From Stercorarius parasiticus (Eukaryota > Chordata > Aves > Charadriiformes > Stercorariidae): a stretch of DNA of 64,000 nt. Positions 52,080 to 64,000 of the stretch are shown piece after piece. Position 1 is the stretch's first letter. Each line of letters opens with the position of its first letter. The position numbers were made by a program, and so were the translations under genes. Location: NCBI GenBank assembly GCA_013396915.1, contig VWZL01005191.1:620001-684000 (forward strand), in the 5' to 3' direction. The notes beneath the pieces are model-generated. The model had not been told where the DNA came from and did no database searches. It saw only the letters and a list, made by a program, of their open reading frames with translations.

Positions 52080-55000
52080 TTGTGGACAGACAGTGTAGTT
52101 TCCCATTTTCAAACTAACTGCACTTGGACTGCATTTGGACAAATGTTACAGACATGTTTTATGTTTCAGGTTAAAAACAAAACATCAAAAACAAACAAGA
52201 AAAAACCACCAACACCCAAGATTTTAATTCTGCAAAATCTTGGTCTAACCTGGGGACTGATTTGTACAGCAGATGGATATGATTTGGTACTGAAATTTGA
52301 AGTTCAGACATTTGATTTGGAGAGAAGAGTAGAAGTAAACTCTTGGATTTTATGTTCTTTTTACCAAAGTCAGTTTTTCCATAGAACATTTTGAGACAAT
52401 CTGATTCTAAGACATTTTAAAATGAATTCACCTTTTCTTGCACCTGTCTTGTTAGCTCAGGAACAAGATAATACAACTCTGAGCTTGCTTTTAAGGAATT
52501 CATTACTATGTTTTTGATTTGTTGACACTTGTCACAATATCTACATATTACATTTTTCTATCTTGATCCAAACAGCACTAAACTTGGTGTAGGTTAAGGT
52601 GAGTTCGCTTATCAAAGCCTTTTTTGTCTTTTTGATAGAAATATATAGTCATTGGTTGCTCCGAGTTCATCTTTGAGGTGAACTTTTTTTTTTTGCTATT
52701 CTAAGTCTGTGTAGGTAAGTTGTGAATTTGCTTTTAATAATTTATTTTGTTATTAGGAAATAAGAAATTAAGTTGCATACTATCTACAAGGAATGATAGA
52801 CCCTGAGTATCAAAAATAATCTCATTGATCTTAATGACGTCGCCAGTCAAACCTAGAATTATGATGATAAAATTTCTTTAATTTTCTGTTTCTGAGTTCA
52901 GCAATGTATAATGACAGGTTTGGGGTTTTTTCAGTATTATCCCCTATATATTTTTTTCTTGCACTTAATATCTAATATGGATGCATGCAATAACCTGTTC
53001 TTTCTATGTACATGTGTATAGTAAATGGTGAATACTGTATATAATGGTTTATTACATACACACTGTATAAGCAAGAAGTCTGTGATTTCAGCCCACTTCA
53101 GAAAAATTGGGATATGACGGAAGTATTGACTTGGTCTTTCATTGATTTGTTCTTTTTCCCAAACCTAAAATTTCAAATGGATGCTAAATTTTGTATCATG
53201 GCAAAAAAACCACTGGCTTACTCGAAGCTTAAAATACATGGAGAACGATAAAGTCCTCAAGCAGCAATTCAGGCACTTCAGTTGTTTGCTTTTGTACTGG
53301 TTTTGGCTGTTTATGTTAACTGGTTTGGTTACTGCTGCTTCTGATGAGACTAACCGACTCACTTAGAGTAGATATACTTTATTAATACCCGCTGCAGATT
53401 CATACCTAGGATGAACTTTGACTCATCATGCAGTCAAGAAGAATTACAAGCCATGACTTGAAGCGTCTGTCCTCTGAATCTTTCAGGCCGTAGCAATCCC
53501 TGTTGGGCCGACGCCATCAAGTTCTAGCTAATCTCTTCTGTTTCCAAGCAAAACAAAAACAAGCAAACAAATAAAAACTGTTTTAGTCTTTATGATTAAA
53601 GAGATTTCTCTCAAAAAGTGGAATACAAATCAGACCCAAGCATAGATGGGAACTAAGGAGTAGTGGCTCTGTGTCTCACAGAGGATGGCACGGGAGAGAA
53701 ATACAGATAGAAAGCACACTTTCTCCATAGCTGTAATATAAATAAAAGCAGGAAGGAAATGTCTCTAACCTTTGCCATTGTCATCCTCAGTACGATGCTG
53801 CTCAAGGTACCAAACTATCACTTGATACAGAGGAGCAAGCCAACACTGCTTAGCTCTAGAACTGAGAACTGAAATTGTTTCTTTTAACTAAATGGGCTGC
53901 TTAAGAAAGAAAAGGAAGAACAGTAAATTTAGTGGAATGCTACCTGTTTTTCTCTTCACGATCTGTTGAGCTCCCCAGATAGCTCTGGTAGTGTTCAGCC
54001 GATAAAAAAGGAGTACTGGTTCTCATGCTGCATCCCAGGGTAGTCTCTTGGGTGTGTTATTTTATTTTCGGTCCTATTGCACTCTTCTCTTATTGAATAG
54101 ATTGCCTTCTTCTAACATGATATGTGGTTTTTGTCAAGTTTGAATTTACTCTATTTCTGTGATCAGAATTGCCAATCGTATTTTTTCTGCTTGTGACAAG
54201 GCCCATCAAGTCAGATAATTTCTCGCTGAGGAGAAGCCCTGCTGCATAACTGATAGAAATAATATGCATTTGGAATTTCTAGATCTTGGAAATGTTCTAA
54301 TACCTTAAGAATACAAATCATTTTCACTCAATTTTTGTTGACATAGATATGATTGGTATATTTATTTCCTTTCTTTCCATTCATGGTGCTTTGTATTTTT
54401 AAATTAACGACTGAATTACATATATGTTCAGAACTATTTGTTAATGTTACAGCTTGCTTTGACTGCAGAGAGCCATAAACTGCAGTAAATATTGTGGTAT
54501 ATGTTTTTGCTGTCATACAGAGCACTGTATGACACAAATGGAGTATTAGTACAGTTTTAATGTTGTATTTCGGTAAGGTTTTGATTCAGGGGAGCTTTTT
54601 TTTTTTATTTATGGAGCAGAAAAAAAGCACTTAATTTTCAATGATCAAGATTTTGCACATTAGAAGATCATTTCAAGCAGCTAGTAGGCGTGGCTGATCT
54701 GAGTTTATCAGTTATTTACAACAACAGTCAAGGCATATTTGCAGCTCGCACATTTATTTCAAGCTAGTTGAGTTCAAATACACATAGCAGCATATCAAAG
54801 GCAGCACAGAGCCCACTGCAGCACAGAAACCTGCATTATTCACTAAGTTTTTGGTCAGGCTTTGCAGCCTGCACCAAGTTCCCTGCTGCTATGGCTACGC
54901 ATTTATTTGCAGTAACATTAGCCAAGGTAATGTTATCTGAAATGCATGAGTACAAATTTGAGATGCAGCTTTGATTGCAAGTGTATATACCTCAAATGCA

Positions 55001-58000
55001 GCAGAGGTATATTTTTTTTTTTTTACAAGTAGATTGTATTCAAAATGCTGTGAGTAAAGAAAAGCTATAATAAAATGCAGGTAAAAAAAATACAGATTGC
55101 TTTTTGTGACTGCAAAGATTGAAAGAAATCTTTCCATTACAATCAGTAATTGTGTTGTGGACTATACCTCCAAAGGTAACAATAAGGTCTTGTTTCTATA
55201 TTCAAATCACGCTTCCATGGTAAGAGGTAGTCTTAATTACTATAGCTGTTTGTCCAGTAAATCTATAAACAATAGAATAATCTTCATGTCACGTTTAGCC
55301 TGAAGCATTTTAAACACCTCTGTTAAATAAAATCCATGTCAAGCAATGTCATTCTGGTCCCAATTAAGCAGAAGAAAACCCTCTTCTCATATTCCTTGGG
55401 TTTTTTTCATCTCTTATTCATAATAGAACTGTCATCTTAGGTTCATATTAGTGTCTGCTACCTTATTTTTGACAATCATAGCTGACAATGAGCTCAGGCT
55501 CATCTTAATTCTTGAAACCGACAGTGCAACCACTTAGAGGTCACTATTTTATTTTATCATTGCTGTATATGACAGCAAACTATGATTGACATTTCAACCA
55601 AATTTTACCTTTTTTTTTTTCTTAAGTCTGTGTATGTCGCTGTCTTTTCCACAACAGTATGTAGTGAACACTAGGAAATGCCTAACACTGAAGAAACTGT
55701 GAAGATAACTTTTTACCCAGTAGGTGTTAGTAGCAAAGATGCATTCTTGAGCACTACCAGTTCTTCATGGTAGATACTGTTTTGAAGGCACTATGCGTGT
55801 TTGCCTATTCTTCTTTCTGTATGTGATCTAAAAACAACAGTGCTTGTACCTCTGGTGGGGAAAATTTTTGTAAGGCTTTGTGAACTTCTATGCAATAGAT
55901 AAGGTTCCTTGGCAGAAGACTTGGAATATCTGTAGGCGCTGTTATGAAATGAAAACATTTAATAGGATTTCTATTAAAAAAGCCAACACATAGTTCTGCT
56001 GTTCACATTTTAAGACCACACTTTTAAGACCAAAGCTTCACTTCAATATTGACTGCATAGGTCAAGTAAAATTGCTGCTTATTCTAACAGAAATAATTCC
56101 CCTGAAACCATCTGCACTGTTTATAATAAAGAGTTTTTTACTAGAGCAGACAGCAGAGTTGAACGGAACGGTGACCACAAGAGTCAATTTTGCATGTATT
56201 AAAAAAAAAAAATCCAGAAAAGAAAAGCGAATTTACTCTTTTTTTTTTTTTTTTTGTTGAGAACTGCATTGCCATAGTTGTATACACATACAGTCTCTCA
56301 CAGAGGCGGCCCTGAAGAATTTACATTCCAATATACCTAGGAATAAGATTAATTTTGATACAAAGTATTTTAGGATCTTTTTCTAGCTATCTCCCTCTCT
56401 CATAATCTAATGTTGAGTGGAGAGAGTATTCAAGTCAGAAGGGATGATAGCCAGTGAGAAGAGTTTCTGATGAAAAATGAGAAATTTTGATTATTTTTTT
56501 TTTCAGAGCCTTTCCAACAAAGTTAATAAAATCGACCTTTATAATAAAGACTGACATAAAGAGAGGTATAAAACACTTGATTGTTTCATTAATTATTTTT
56601 AAATGCCAGATGCTGCAAAATGGATGCAAGCTCTGTTAAGCATGGAAAGGGGTACTTCAAATTAGTAGTAAATGCATATTAGAACTGTGAAATATTGGTA
56701 TAGATAGCAAAAAATAAACTTTAACTTGCCCTTAGTGTAAGCCAAACACACACTGTCAACTTTAGCCCATATCCGCCATTCTGTGTCTTACCATAAAGAA
56801 ATATATGTGAACATAATACGGACAAGAAAAAGAACCAAACCTTTCTAAGAGTAAAAACTTTAGGTGCCACCTTGAGACAAGGTGGGCCTTATAATGGAGC
56901 TTATTCCCTAGAGATTTGACAACTCCATTACTAAAGTGGGGCCCTTTGAAGATGTCAAATTAGGCACTCAAAAGAGCTAATTGCTTTTGTAAATATCTCG
57001 CCGGTGTTCATTGGTGCTAGTTGAATAAGACCGCTTCTCTCAAGGGAGGCAAGGACATTTTCTGCAAGATAAGAACTGTGGCAAAGAGGTGACATTTGAA
57101 AGCGGTGACACTGTATATTCCATAATTGCACATACATTAAATGTCAGCTTCATAATTGTCTAGCTAGGTAACCAGATTTCCAAAAGCTGCAGCAGGCAAG
57201 TTATACATTCAAAGCAGTATTCTGAATATGCATCAGTGGACAATCTTAAAACTGTGAAGGGAGCTGTAAATTACCAACAATTTACCTGTATTTGTCTTTT
57301 CTATTGTTTAGTCACACAGAACTTCCCATTCGAAGACAATTACTGAGTTGATCTGTACAGCGAAGGGGTTCTGTCACTTCTCAGAGTACTTTTCAAGTCT
57401 CTTCCATATTTGTTAAACAAGATTTTAAGTATAAATTTGCCAGGCTCTTCCGCTTCTGTTTTCTGAACCTTCAGAACAAGCAGTATCTAAACTCCTGCCT
57501 CTTTCTTCAAAGGCTTTAAGAACTCTGTTCCAAATAGAATAATTGATGTATCTATTGACTGAACAACAGCCATAATTGTCTTTATATTGTTATATGCATA
57601 TATATCTTCTTAAAAGGGGTATAATTCTTTAAAAATAAAGTGAAATATTGAGTAGGGAAACCTCCTCAGCTAGGCATTAGAAATGAGTTTTCTTTGGTTA
57701 GAAGACTCCACTGGGGACAAAACCTGAGACGGAAGAATACAGTGTATCAGCCCTTACCTGAGTCTGTTTTGTGACTCAAGTGATGTCTGGCCAATGCAGC
57801 ATTGTTTAGTCAGTGATTCAATATATCTAGAGAAAGCACAAAACATTGCGCATAAAATTCTTTAAGCACACTTGTTAATTCGTCTTTCTTTGCTGTGTAA
57901 GTGAATGTGTTCCCTTAATGTTCTGGGTTTTTTTTTCCTCCTTTGGGAGAATTTAGTTTCATTTTTTTTTCCTAAGTGGCTGTTGCAAGAGAACAAAAAT

Positions 58001-59412
58001 GTACAGTGTAAAGTAAATACTGGAGTTATGTTTCTGCCTGATTTTTTTCATTATAAGCCAATGCACTGATACAAATAAAGGACATAAAATAGATGCAGGG
58101 AAAACAAGGGTATCTTGCAGCTTCTTCCCTTTGTTGGGGTAGAAACAGTTGGAAGCTTTACTTTCAAGTTTTGGAATACGTTAAAGGGAAATTGGCGTTT
58201 AAGTTGAACCAGAACTGGTGGTTGTGTCTGTAAGTTGCTTGATAAATGCAGTATCACCTTTGTTTCAGTCCAAAAATAGATGAGTCTTGTGTATTTCCAT
58301 CATACGTGCCTAAGGCAAAATCTACATCAATCACACAGCAAAATAATCGGAAGCCTCAAGATACTTTTTCTTCGTGGCTCAAACTTAGAGATCATGAGTG
58401 GTAAAGGAAGGAAATACAGGGAGCAAATGCAGCTATCACATGAATGGCAGAAGGAAAGATGGTAGCCAGACATATTTTGAATGATCCGGACTAGTGTGAA
58501 GTAGTTGGGACTGTAACTGCTCTTATGTTGATGTAGCTTACAAATCCAAGCTGAGAAGCTATAGTTGAAGGAAAGAATATTTGGATTTTGGAAGATGCTG
58601 GCCGATCAAGAATCTATTCCCTTTCAGTATACACTGTAAAGTAGTTTGACCCTTGTTCTTGGCATGGTAATGTTTTTTTAAAAACCTTTTTAAAGCAAGA
58701 TTATTTTAACGAAAAAGAAGAGTTACTTAAAGTCCGTGCGATTTCCTAGCAGATTTGCAAAAACCAGGATTGCTAATACATACTCTTTCTTTCTTTGAAA
58801 GACTGTAACAATGTCTTGTTAGTAGCATGGTCGTTCTGTTACAATATTTTGTCATGATATCTTAAAAAGAAGACTTTGTAATGGTGAGGTTTTTATTTTA
58901 TTGGGGGAAAGAGTTTTCTCATGTACTATTGTCTTATGATATTTATCTAACTCCATATAGAGGAATCAAAGAAAAAAACTGTTATCTAGCCCAAAAAGTC
59001 TGACCATATTTGCCTTAGGTTTAAAAAATCTAAAAAACTGAGGTACAGAAAACTAAGAGTGAATTTATTCTACATTGTATTCAAACTTACAGTCCTTGAT
59101 TTTCTCTCTCCTTGTAGCATAGCAAAATGATAAAATAAGAAATTGAAAAGATAACATCAAGAATACTTAGTGTCATAAACAGGGAAATGGAACGAAATCT
59201 CAGCAGATTTTCAGCATGGGCAAATAATTATTCCAGAGTTTTTTCTTTTTATCTGCTTTCTTAGGCTTTAAGCCTGTTTCTTTGTATTTGAAAAGAGATT
59301 TGAAAAGAGATGAAAAACATGGTACGTTACAATACTGTGCACATACAGATACTTGAATTAGCTCTGGACAGGCTACTTTGTCTACTTGAAGTAGGATGGC
59401 TTTTAGGCCAGG

Positions 59413-59467
59413 AACAAATTTGGGTATCACAACCCAGTTTTGGGGTTTCGAAACAAATTTGGGTATC
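59413..59467. repeat. 16-bp direct repeat
   Basis: AACAAATTTGGGTATC occurs at 59413-59428 and 59452-59467, 39 bases apart. No element is recognised around it. Confidence 0.85.
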
Positions 59468-62400
59468 TGTGTACAGCACCTAATGGAGCTGTGCAGTTTC
59501 AGGATCTATGTCCAAGAATTATAACAAGCCTTGAACCATAGAAAAGTAGGGTGCACTGTCATAATGAACAATCTTTTCATAGGTTTATTTTCCATTTCTA
59601 AAATCTGAATTAACTAATTTAATAGGTTATGTATATTTACATCTAGAATCACTTTGTCACTGGAGTTCTTGCCTGCCATTTGGAAACCTATACTGGCTAG
59701 AAAGACAACATTTTCTGCTAATGGGTTTTCGTAAACAAAAAGAGGGAAATGGTTTTAAATAATCTGAAAACAGGATATGCATCCCACTTTGCTCAATTTA
59801 TTTACAGTTTGTTTTATTTAAAATATGAGAGAAATTTCTATTTCACAAAAAAAAAATTGTAGTAGTGGGAAATGGAAAAGATTGTATTAATAATATAGGT
59901 ATTTGTTGCATGGAGTGGAATGAAATCAACACTGTTTTGGTATGAACTTCTTGGATAAAAGAGGTTAATAGAACTACAGGTAAACTATTTGTTGGCAAAT
60001 GCCTGCCTAAAGTAACACAAGTTGACAGGTTGATATTTTCATGGTTAGAGCTTCCAGGTCATGGTTTGCATTTTGCTTCAGTCACTGGATTTTTGTGGCA
60101 GGAATCATCATCAGGCTTCCCCATTCAATATGAGTGTTTGCGTCACTACACTCAGTAACATTTGGTATTTATAGTGAAAATCTGTGAGCAGAGGAGCTAA
60201 TGAACAGCAGGGAACTTTCCAGGAATATGGAAAACATGGTTTAAATCCTCTCCCTGAGGGAATAATGAAATATGGATGAACCTGGCTTAAACACAGCTGA
60301 GTGAGACTTTTCATTACCCAGGTTGACTTTGGCACCTAAATTTTACTGGTCTTTTAGTTTGGTAACTGAATTTGTTAACAGCAGAAGAAATCAGTATCAG
60401 AATTGTGTACCTTAACTGAGAGGCAGTGGTTTGAGGTACTACAGGTGTGTTAGCCAGAGAAATAAGTCTTCAAGGTGGAGACTGATAAGCTACATAGGGA
60501 TCAGAATGCATACTCTATTAATACATAAAGGCTCTATTGCTTTTATAGCTTTGTATAAGGTTGTGAGTTTGTTTGTTTTTTTACTGTAGTCATAATTACA
60601 TTTGGTGATTTTTATTTTTTTAATGTTTCCTTAGTTTCAAAAGTAGAGATTCCTCCTCAAATACTTCAATTACTTGCCAAAATTGATTTCTGTTCCCAAA
60701 AGAACTGTCTCTTGAGAAATTTATCTGAGGATCTATTCTTATTTCAGTGGGTGCCTTTTATTGCTGTCATTACCAGAGAAGGGAGACTTTATATAATACT
60801 TTATATACCAGTGTTCTAAAATATAAATATTTTCATTGATCCTTTTTCTCCATGATGAAGTAAACTTTATGATGTCTGATCTTCCACTTCACCATCATTA
60901 GCTTTTGGGGATTGGAAGGGAAGTAATTCTCTTACAGTTCATATATATAAACATTTGCATCAGATTTGCTTAGCCAACTTTGTCATGCTTCCAAATTCTA
61001 GTACTTTGATACTGAGCTCTTTCCCTTTACTATAGAATGTGTTTGTGTAATTTATATTATACTTCTAGCTGCAATGATAATATTTTTAAGTGTACTAATG
61101 TTTCATTAGACTAGCTGGGTTAAAAGTAAATGAATCAGGACATGGCTTTAAATTATGGAGCCTTCCTGGTATGCAAGATAAGTTCATAATTTCAGCATAA
61201 AGGGTAAATCAGGATTGATGTCTGAGTAGTTGCAAACTCTGTTCTGGCTATTCAGCACAGAATAAAAAGTACTTTGCTATCAGATAATCCCTAGTTTTAT
61301 AATTGTACTGTAGATGGTAGTCTTCCCCTTTCCCTAAGAAATATAAAATCATTTTAATTCTGTGTGATCCATCATCAGGCAACTACTCAAAAAAGTAATG
61401 TTCTTAAACGCTCTCAAATGTCCAGTAGCAAAAATAAATGAAGGGCAGAGTGCATTAAGGGATTTCCAGTTGTGTCTCACAGGGCAGAGAAAACTGCTGT
61501 GAGAGAGCTCTTGGGATAGCTCCTACTCTTGCTGCCTTTAGCAATAGCTTCCTGACTAATCAGTCTCTAAGCTTACTCTGGTGCTTTAGGTCTGTTGCCA
61601 GCCACAGACTGGAAACAGGACACAGCCAATTACTCTCTGCTGAGTTTACCCAGCCTCTGTTTATCCACCTAACAGCAGTTGCTCCGAGATCATTTTATTG
61701 AAAGCTTGTTATGTAGTGAGATCTCCTATTATAAAATGTTGGGTTTGTTTCAGTGGGTCAAAAATATACGAATCTTATTATTTGGAATAGTTGCTTCCTA
61801 TGGGACAGAAAAAAAGGATGCTGAAGTGGAATTATTTTTTTTTCCTTTTCCACTTTCCAATGACAATCAATTAAAAAAAGATTTGTCTTCATTATTAAAA
61901 GTTTTAAAAAAATAAACTGTTAATGACTGTGTCTTGAATCGAGGATAATACTAGCTGTATCCTAATTTCTTAGTCTGGGGTCTTATCTTCCTTCATGGGT
62001 CTTTTTTTTTTCCTTTCTAGTTATTTCTGAAGCCGTATGAGTGATACCTAATGATAGTTTTTCTTGTTCCCAGCCACATCTTGTCACTTCCTTATTCTAA
62101 GCCCATCTTTCTTACTCATCTATCAGTGCTGTACTACATTAGAACATTCAACAGTACCACTTAACTGTAGTATATAAAACATTTTACTCCTACTTCAGTC
62201 TGTAACTGCAGATTTAGCCTAATAAAAGGGGCATTTTTGACCTGTACCAATAAACTATAAAATGCACTGTGGCCTAAATGAGAATATTACTTATTATAGA
62301 AATCTTCTACACTCACATTAGTCATAAAGCTTTGGTGAAATTGTGCATGTTGAAGGAACGTAGCAACCAGAAAGCCTGCAAAGGCATCTCCAGCTAATCT

Positions 62401-63657
62401 TTTCCAGGAAAGCTATAGAACACAAAATATTTTGAGTGTTATTTTTCTAATAACTGAAAGTACAAAAGGATGCATTAAAAATTATGTTTTACTGTGCTTA
62501 AGAGAAAGCTAAATGAGAGGCAGGTCAGCAATAACTTAATGTACTTAAAGTCCAAACTTTCTAAAATAGTTTTAAATGGAATAGCTATACTGTTTACATC
62601 CTTTCAAGGATCTGAGGGAAAGGTGGTGGGGTTGAGTTCAAACATCATACACTCAGATCTCCCATCCAAAACCGTGTGTCACTCAGAATCTGGATTTGCT
62701 CAGAAACTGCTATAAGATGCCCTTTAAGAACTGCTAGTTCTAATATTGCACCATACAATCCAACAAGGTTTTCTTCATCTGTGCTTCTACAATGCTAGTA
62801 TAGTGAGTAGTTGCAGGGTATTTTCTTCTATACTTAGCACTTCTCTGCTTTTAATTTAGCCCATTTAAAAAAAAAAAAACCAAAACAAAACATAGGAATT
62901 ACTTCATATTTTTAGTTTGCAAATCTTTATTCCCTTAGCCTGCATTGACATAGTGAAAGTTACTTAAATGTTTGCAATAAGTAATACATTTCTGCAAGTG
63001 ATAAGAAAACTTATTTGGTCAAGAACACTTTTTAACAAGAATGCTAACTGCATTTTATATGGAAGTAAAGTTTGACTAAAATTAATCTTCCAAGGTCTAG
63101 TTTTGTCAAAGCTAAACTGAACAAGTTGGGGAGAACAATAGGAAAATATGAGAAATAGGAAAGCTCTTTTTAAGCTGCCAATGTGTATATTAGTAAAGGG
63201 CACACTCCACTGCCTTATGCTCTTGGCTTCAGTTGCAGATTTCAACCTTAATATTATGGGTTTTTAGTTATTAATGTGGAATTCTCTTTACATCAAATTG
63301 TCCACCTTTAAAAACCAAATTGAGTGCAGTAAAATTTTTGTAATCTGTTAGTTTTCTTGGAATATGATGAGCGTGCTAGTGGAGAAGTCCGCTTTATATT
63401 CAGAAAATACTGCAGCATTGCTGCCCTAAACAAGACTCTCAGATTTTGGAGCTAATGGTGTACTTGTTACATTTGCATGAAGTATACTGGCAAGAACTAG
63501 AAAAACTAAAATAATATATTGCCCTTGAATTGTTTCATTCTGTTGAAGCACGGTCCTTCTCTGTAATATCAACTTCTGTTGCATCTCTTCAGTACAAAAA
63601 GAGTTTGGTGGTCCTCACACCACATAGTGTTGAAAGTATCATAGTTAGTATTTCAGG

Positions 63658-64000
63658 TCATAGAATCATAAAATGGTTAGAGTTGGAAGGAATCTTAAAG
63701 ATCATCTAGTTTCAACCCCCCTGCCATGGGCAGGGACACCTCCCACTAGACCAGGCTGCTCAAAGTCCCATCCAACCTGGCCTTGAACGCTTCCAGGGAT
63801 GGGGCAGCCACAACTTCTCTGGGCAGCCTTTTCCAGTGTCTCACCACCCTCACAGTAAAGAATTTCTTCCTGGTATCTAGTCTAATTTTCCCCTCTTTCA
63901 GTTTAAAACCATTACCCCTTGTCCTATCGCTACATTCCCTGATAAAAAGTCCCTCTCCATCTTTCCTGTAGGCCCCTTTAGGTACTGGAAGGCCGCTATA
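63658..64000 (-). mobile_element. CR1 3' end, antisense, cut by the window edge
   Basis: It starts TCATAGAATCATAAAATGGT (reverse complement of the CR1 tail), then AGAGTTGGAAGGAATCTTAA and CCCCCTGCCATGGGCAGGGA. It continues with the reverse complement of the CR1 coding end (ctgggcagccttttccagtg, cagtaaagaatttcttcctg). This CR1 is a different, common subfamily with the GCCATGGGCAGGG 3' UTR motif, shared with the 42441 tail. It runs past base 64000. Confidence 0.93.

Larger units (their letters stand above)
50831..64000 (+). other. DIAPH3: DIAPH3 intron, 5' part (continues downstream)
   Basis: The sequence begins with donor GTAATG. No further DIAPH3 exon was recognised in 13 kb, so the next splice acceptor is probably outside the window. 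Contents: a TCTA microsatellite (52051-52079), homopolymer runs (for example T17 at 56239-56255), a 16-bp duplicated motif (59413-59467), possible conserved non-coding stretches (54620-54980 and 56850-57330) and an antisense CR1 at the right edge. ORFs here look like chance. Confidence 0.7.

Noticed and set aside
52032..52394. 120-codon ORF on the + strand as a possible DIAPH3 terminal exon
   Set aside because: The peptide does not resemble the DIAPH3 tail, has a microsatellite-encoded start and lacks a phase-1 acceptor in the right frame.

Overview
This window looks like one stretch of a bird nuclear genome. It is AT-rich and almost entirely non-coding. It carries several copies of the avian CR1 LINE, including 3' tails that end in the CR1 octamer-type repeat (ATTCTATGA). 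It also carries a solo LTR of a type I recognise from neoavian genomes. The species cannot be named from this sequence alone.

The window lies inside one protein-coding gene on the + strand: the 3' half of DIAPH3 (diaphanous-related formin 3, mDia2). Six internal exons can be placed exactly, at 2591-2720, 15163-15287, 24564-24728, 30624-30759, 50248-50343 and 50771-50830. Their phases chain without a break (1, 0, 0, 1, 1, 1). Together they encode the C-terminal part of the actin-nucleating FH2 domain, a highly charged helical linker, the autoinhibitory DAD helix with its basic tail, and the start of the C-terminal tail. Exons for the GTPase-binding/DID/FH1 part and most of FH2 lie upstream of base 1. 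The terminal exon(s) and 3' UTR were not found and should lie beyond base 64000.

The most notable gene feature is the intron between the second and third exons (15288-24563). It has AT-AC ends, a textbook U12-type 5' splice site (ATATCCTTT) and a U12 branch site (CCTTAAC) about 11 bases before the AC, so it should be removed by the minor spliceosome.

The rest is intron. 1-2590: no gene or repeat recognised. 2721-15162: a CR1 fragment and an inverted second CR1 fragment making a roughly 104-bp-arm inverted repeat, plus a possible dispersed repeat at 10140-10870. 15288-24563: a short antisense CR1 tail and a sense CR1 3' half followed by a perfect 29-bp tandem duplication. 24729-30623: a probable ancient amniote repeat. 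30760-50247 (19.5 kb): the repeat-dense part, with a solo LTR with 5-bp target duplications, five CR1 pieces, a single-N assembly join and a 153-N gap. 50831-64000: mostly unique sequence with possible conserved non-coding stretches, and a CR1 running off the right edge. No complete gene, tRNA, rRNA, CRISPR array or promoter was found.
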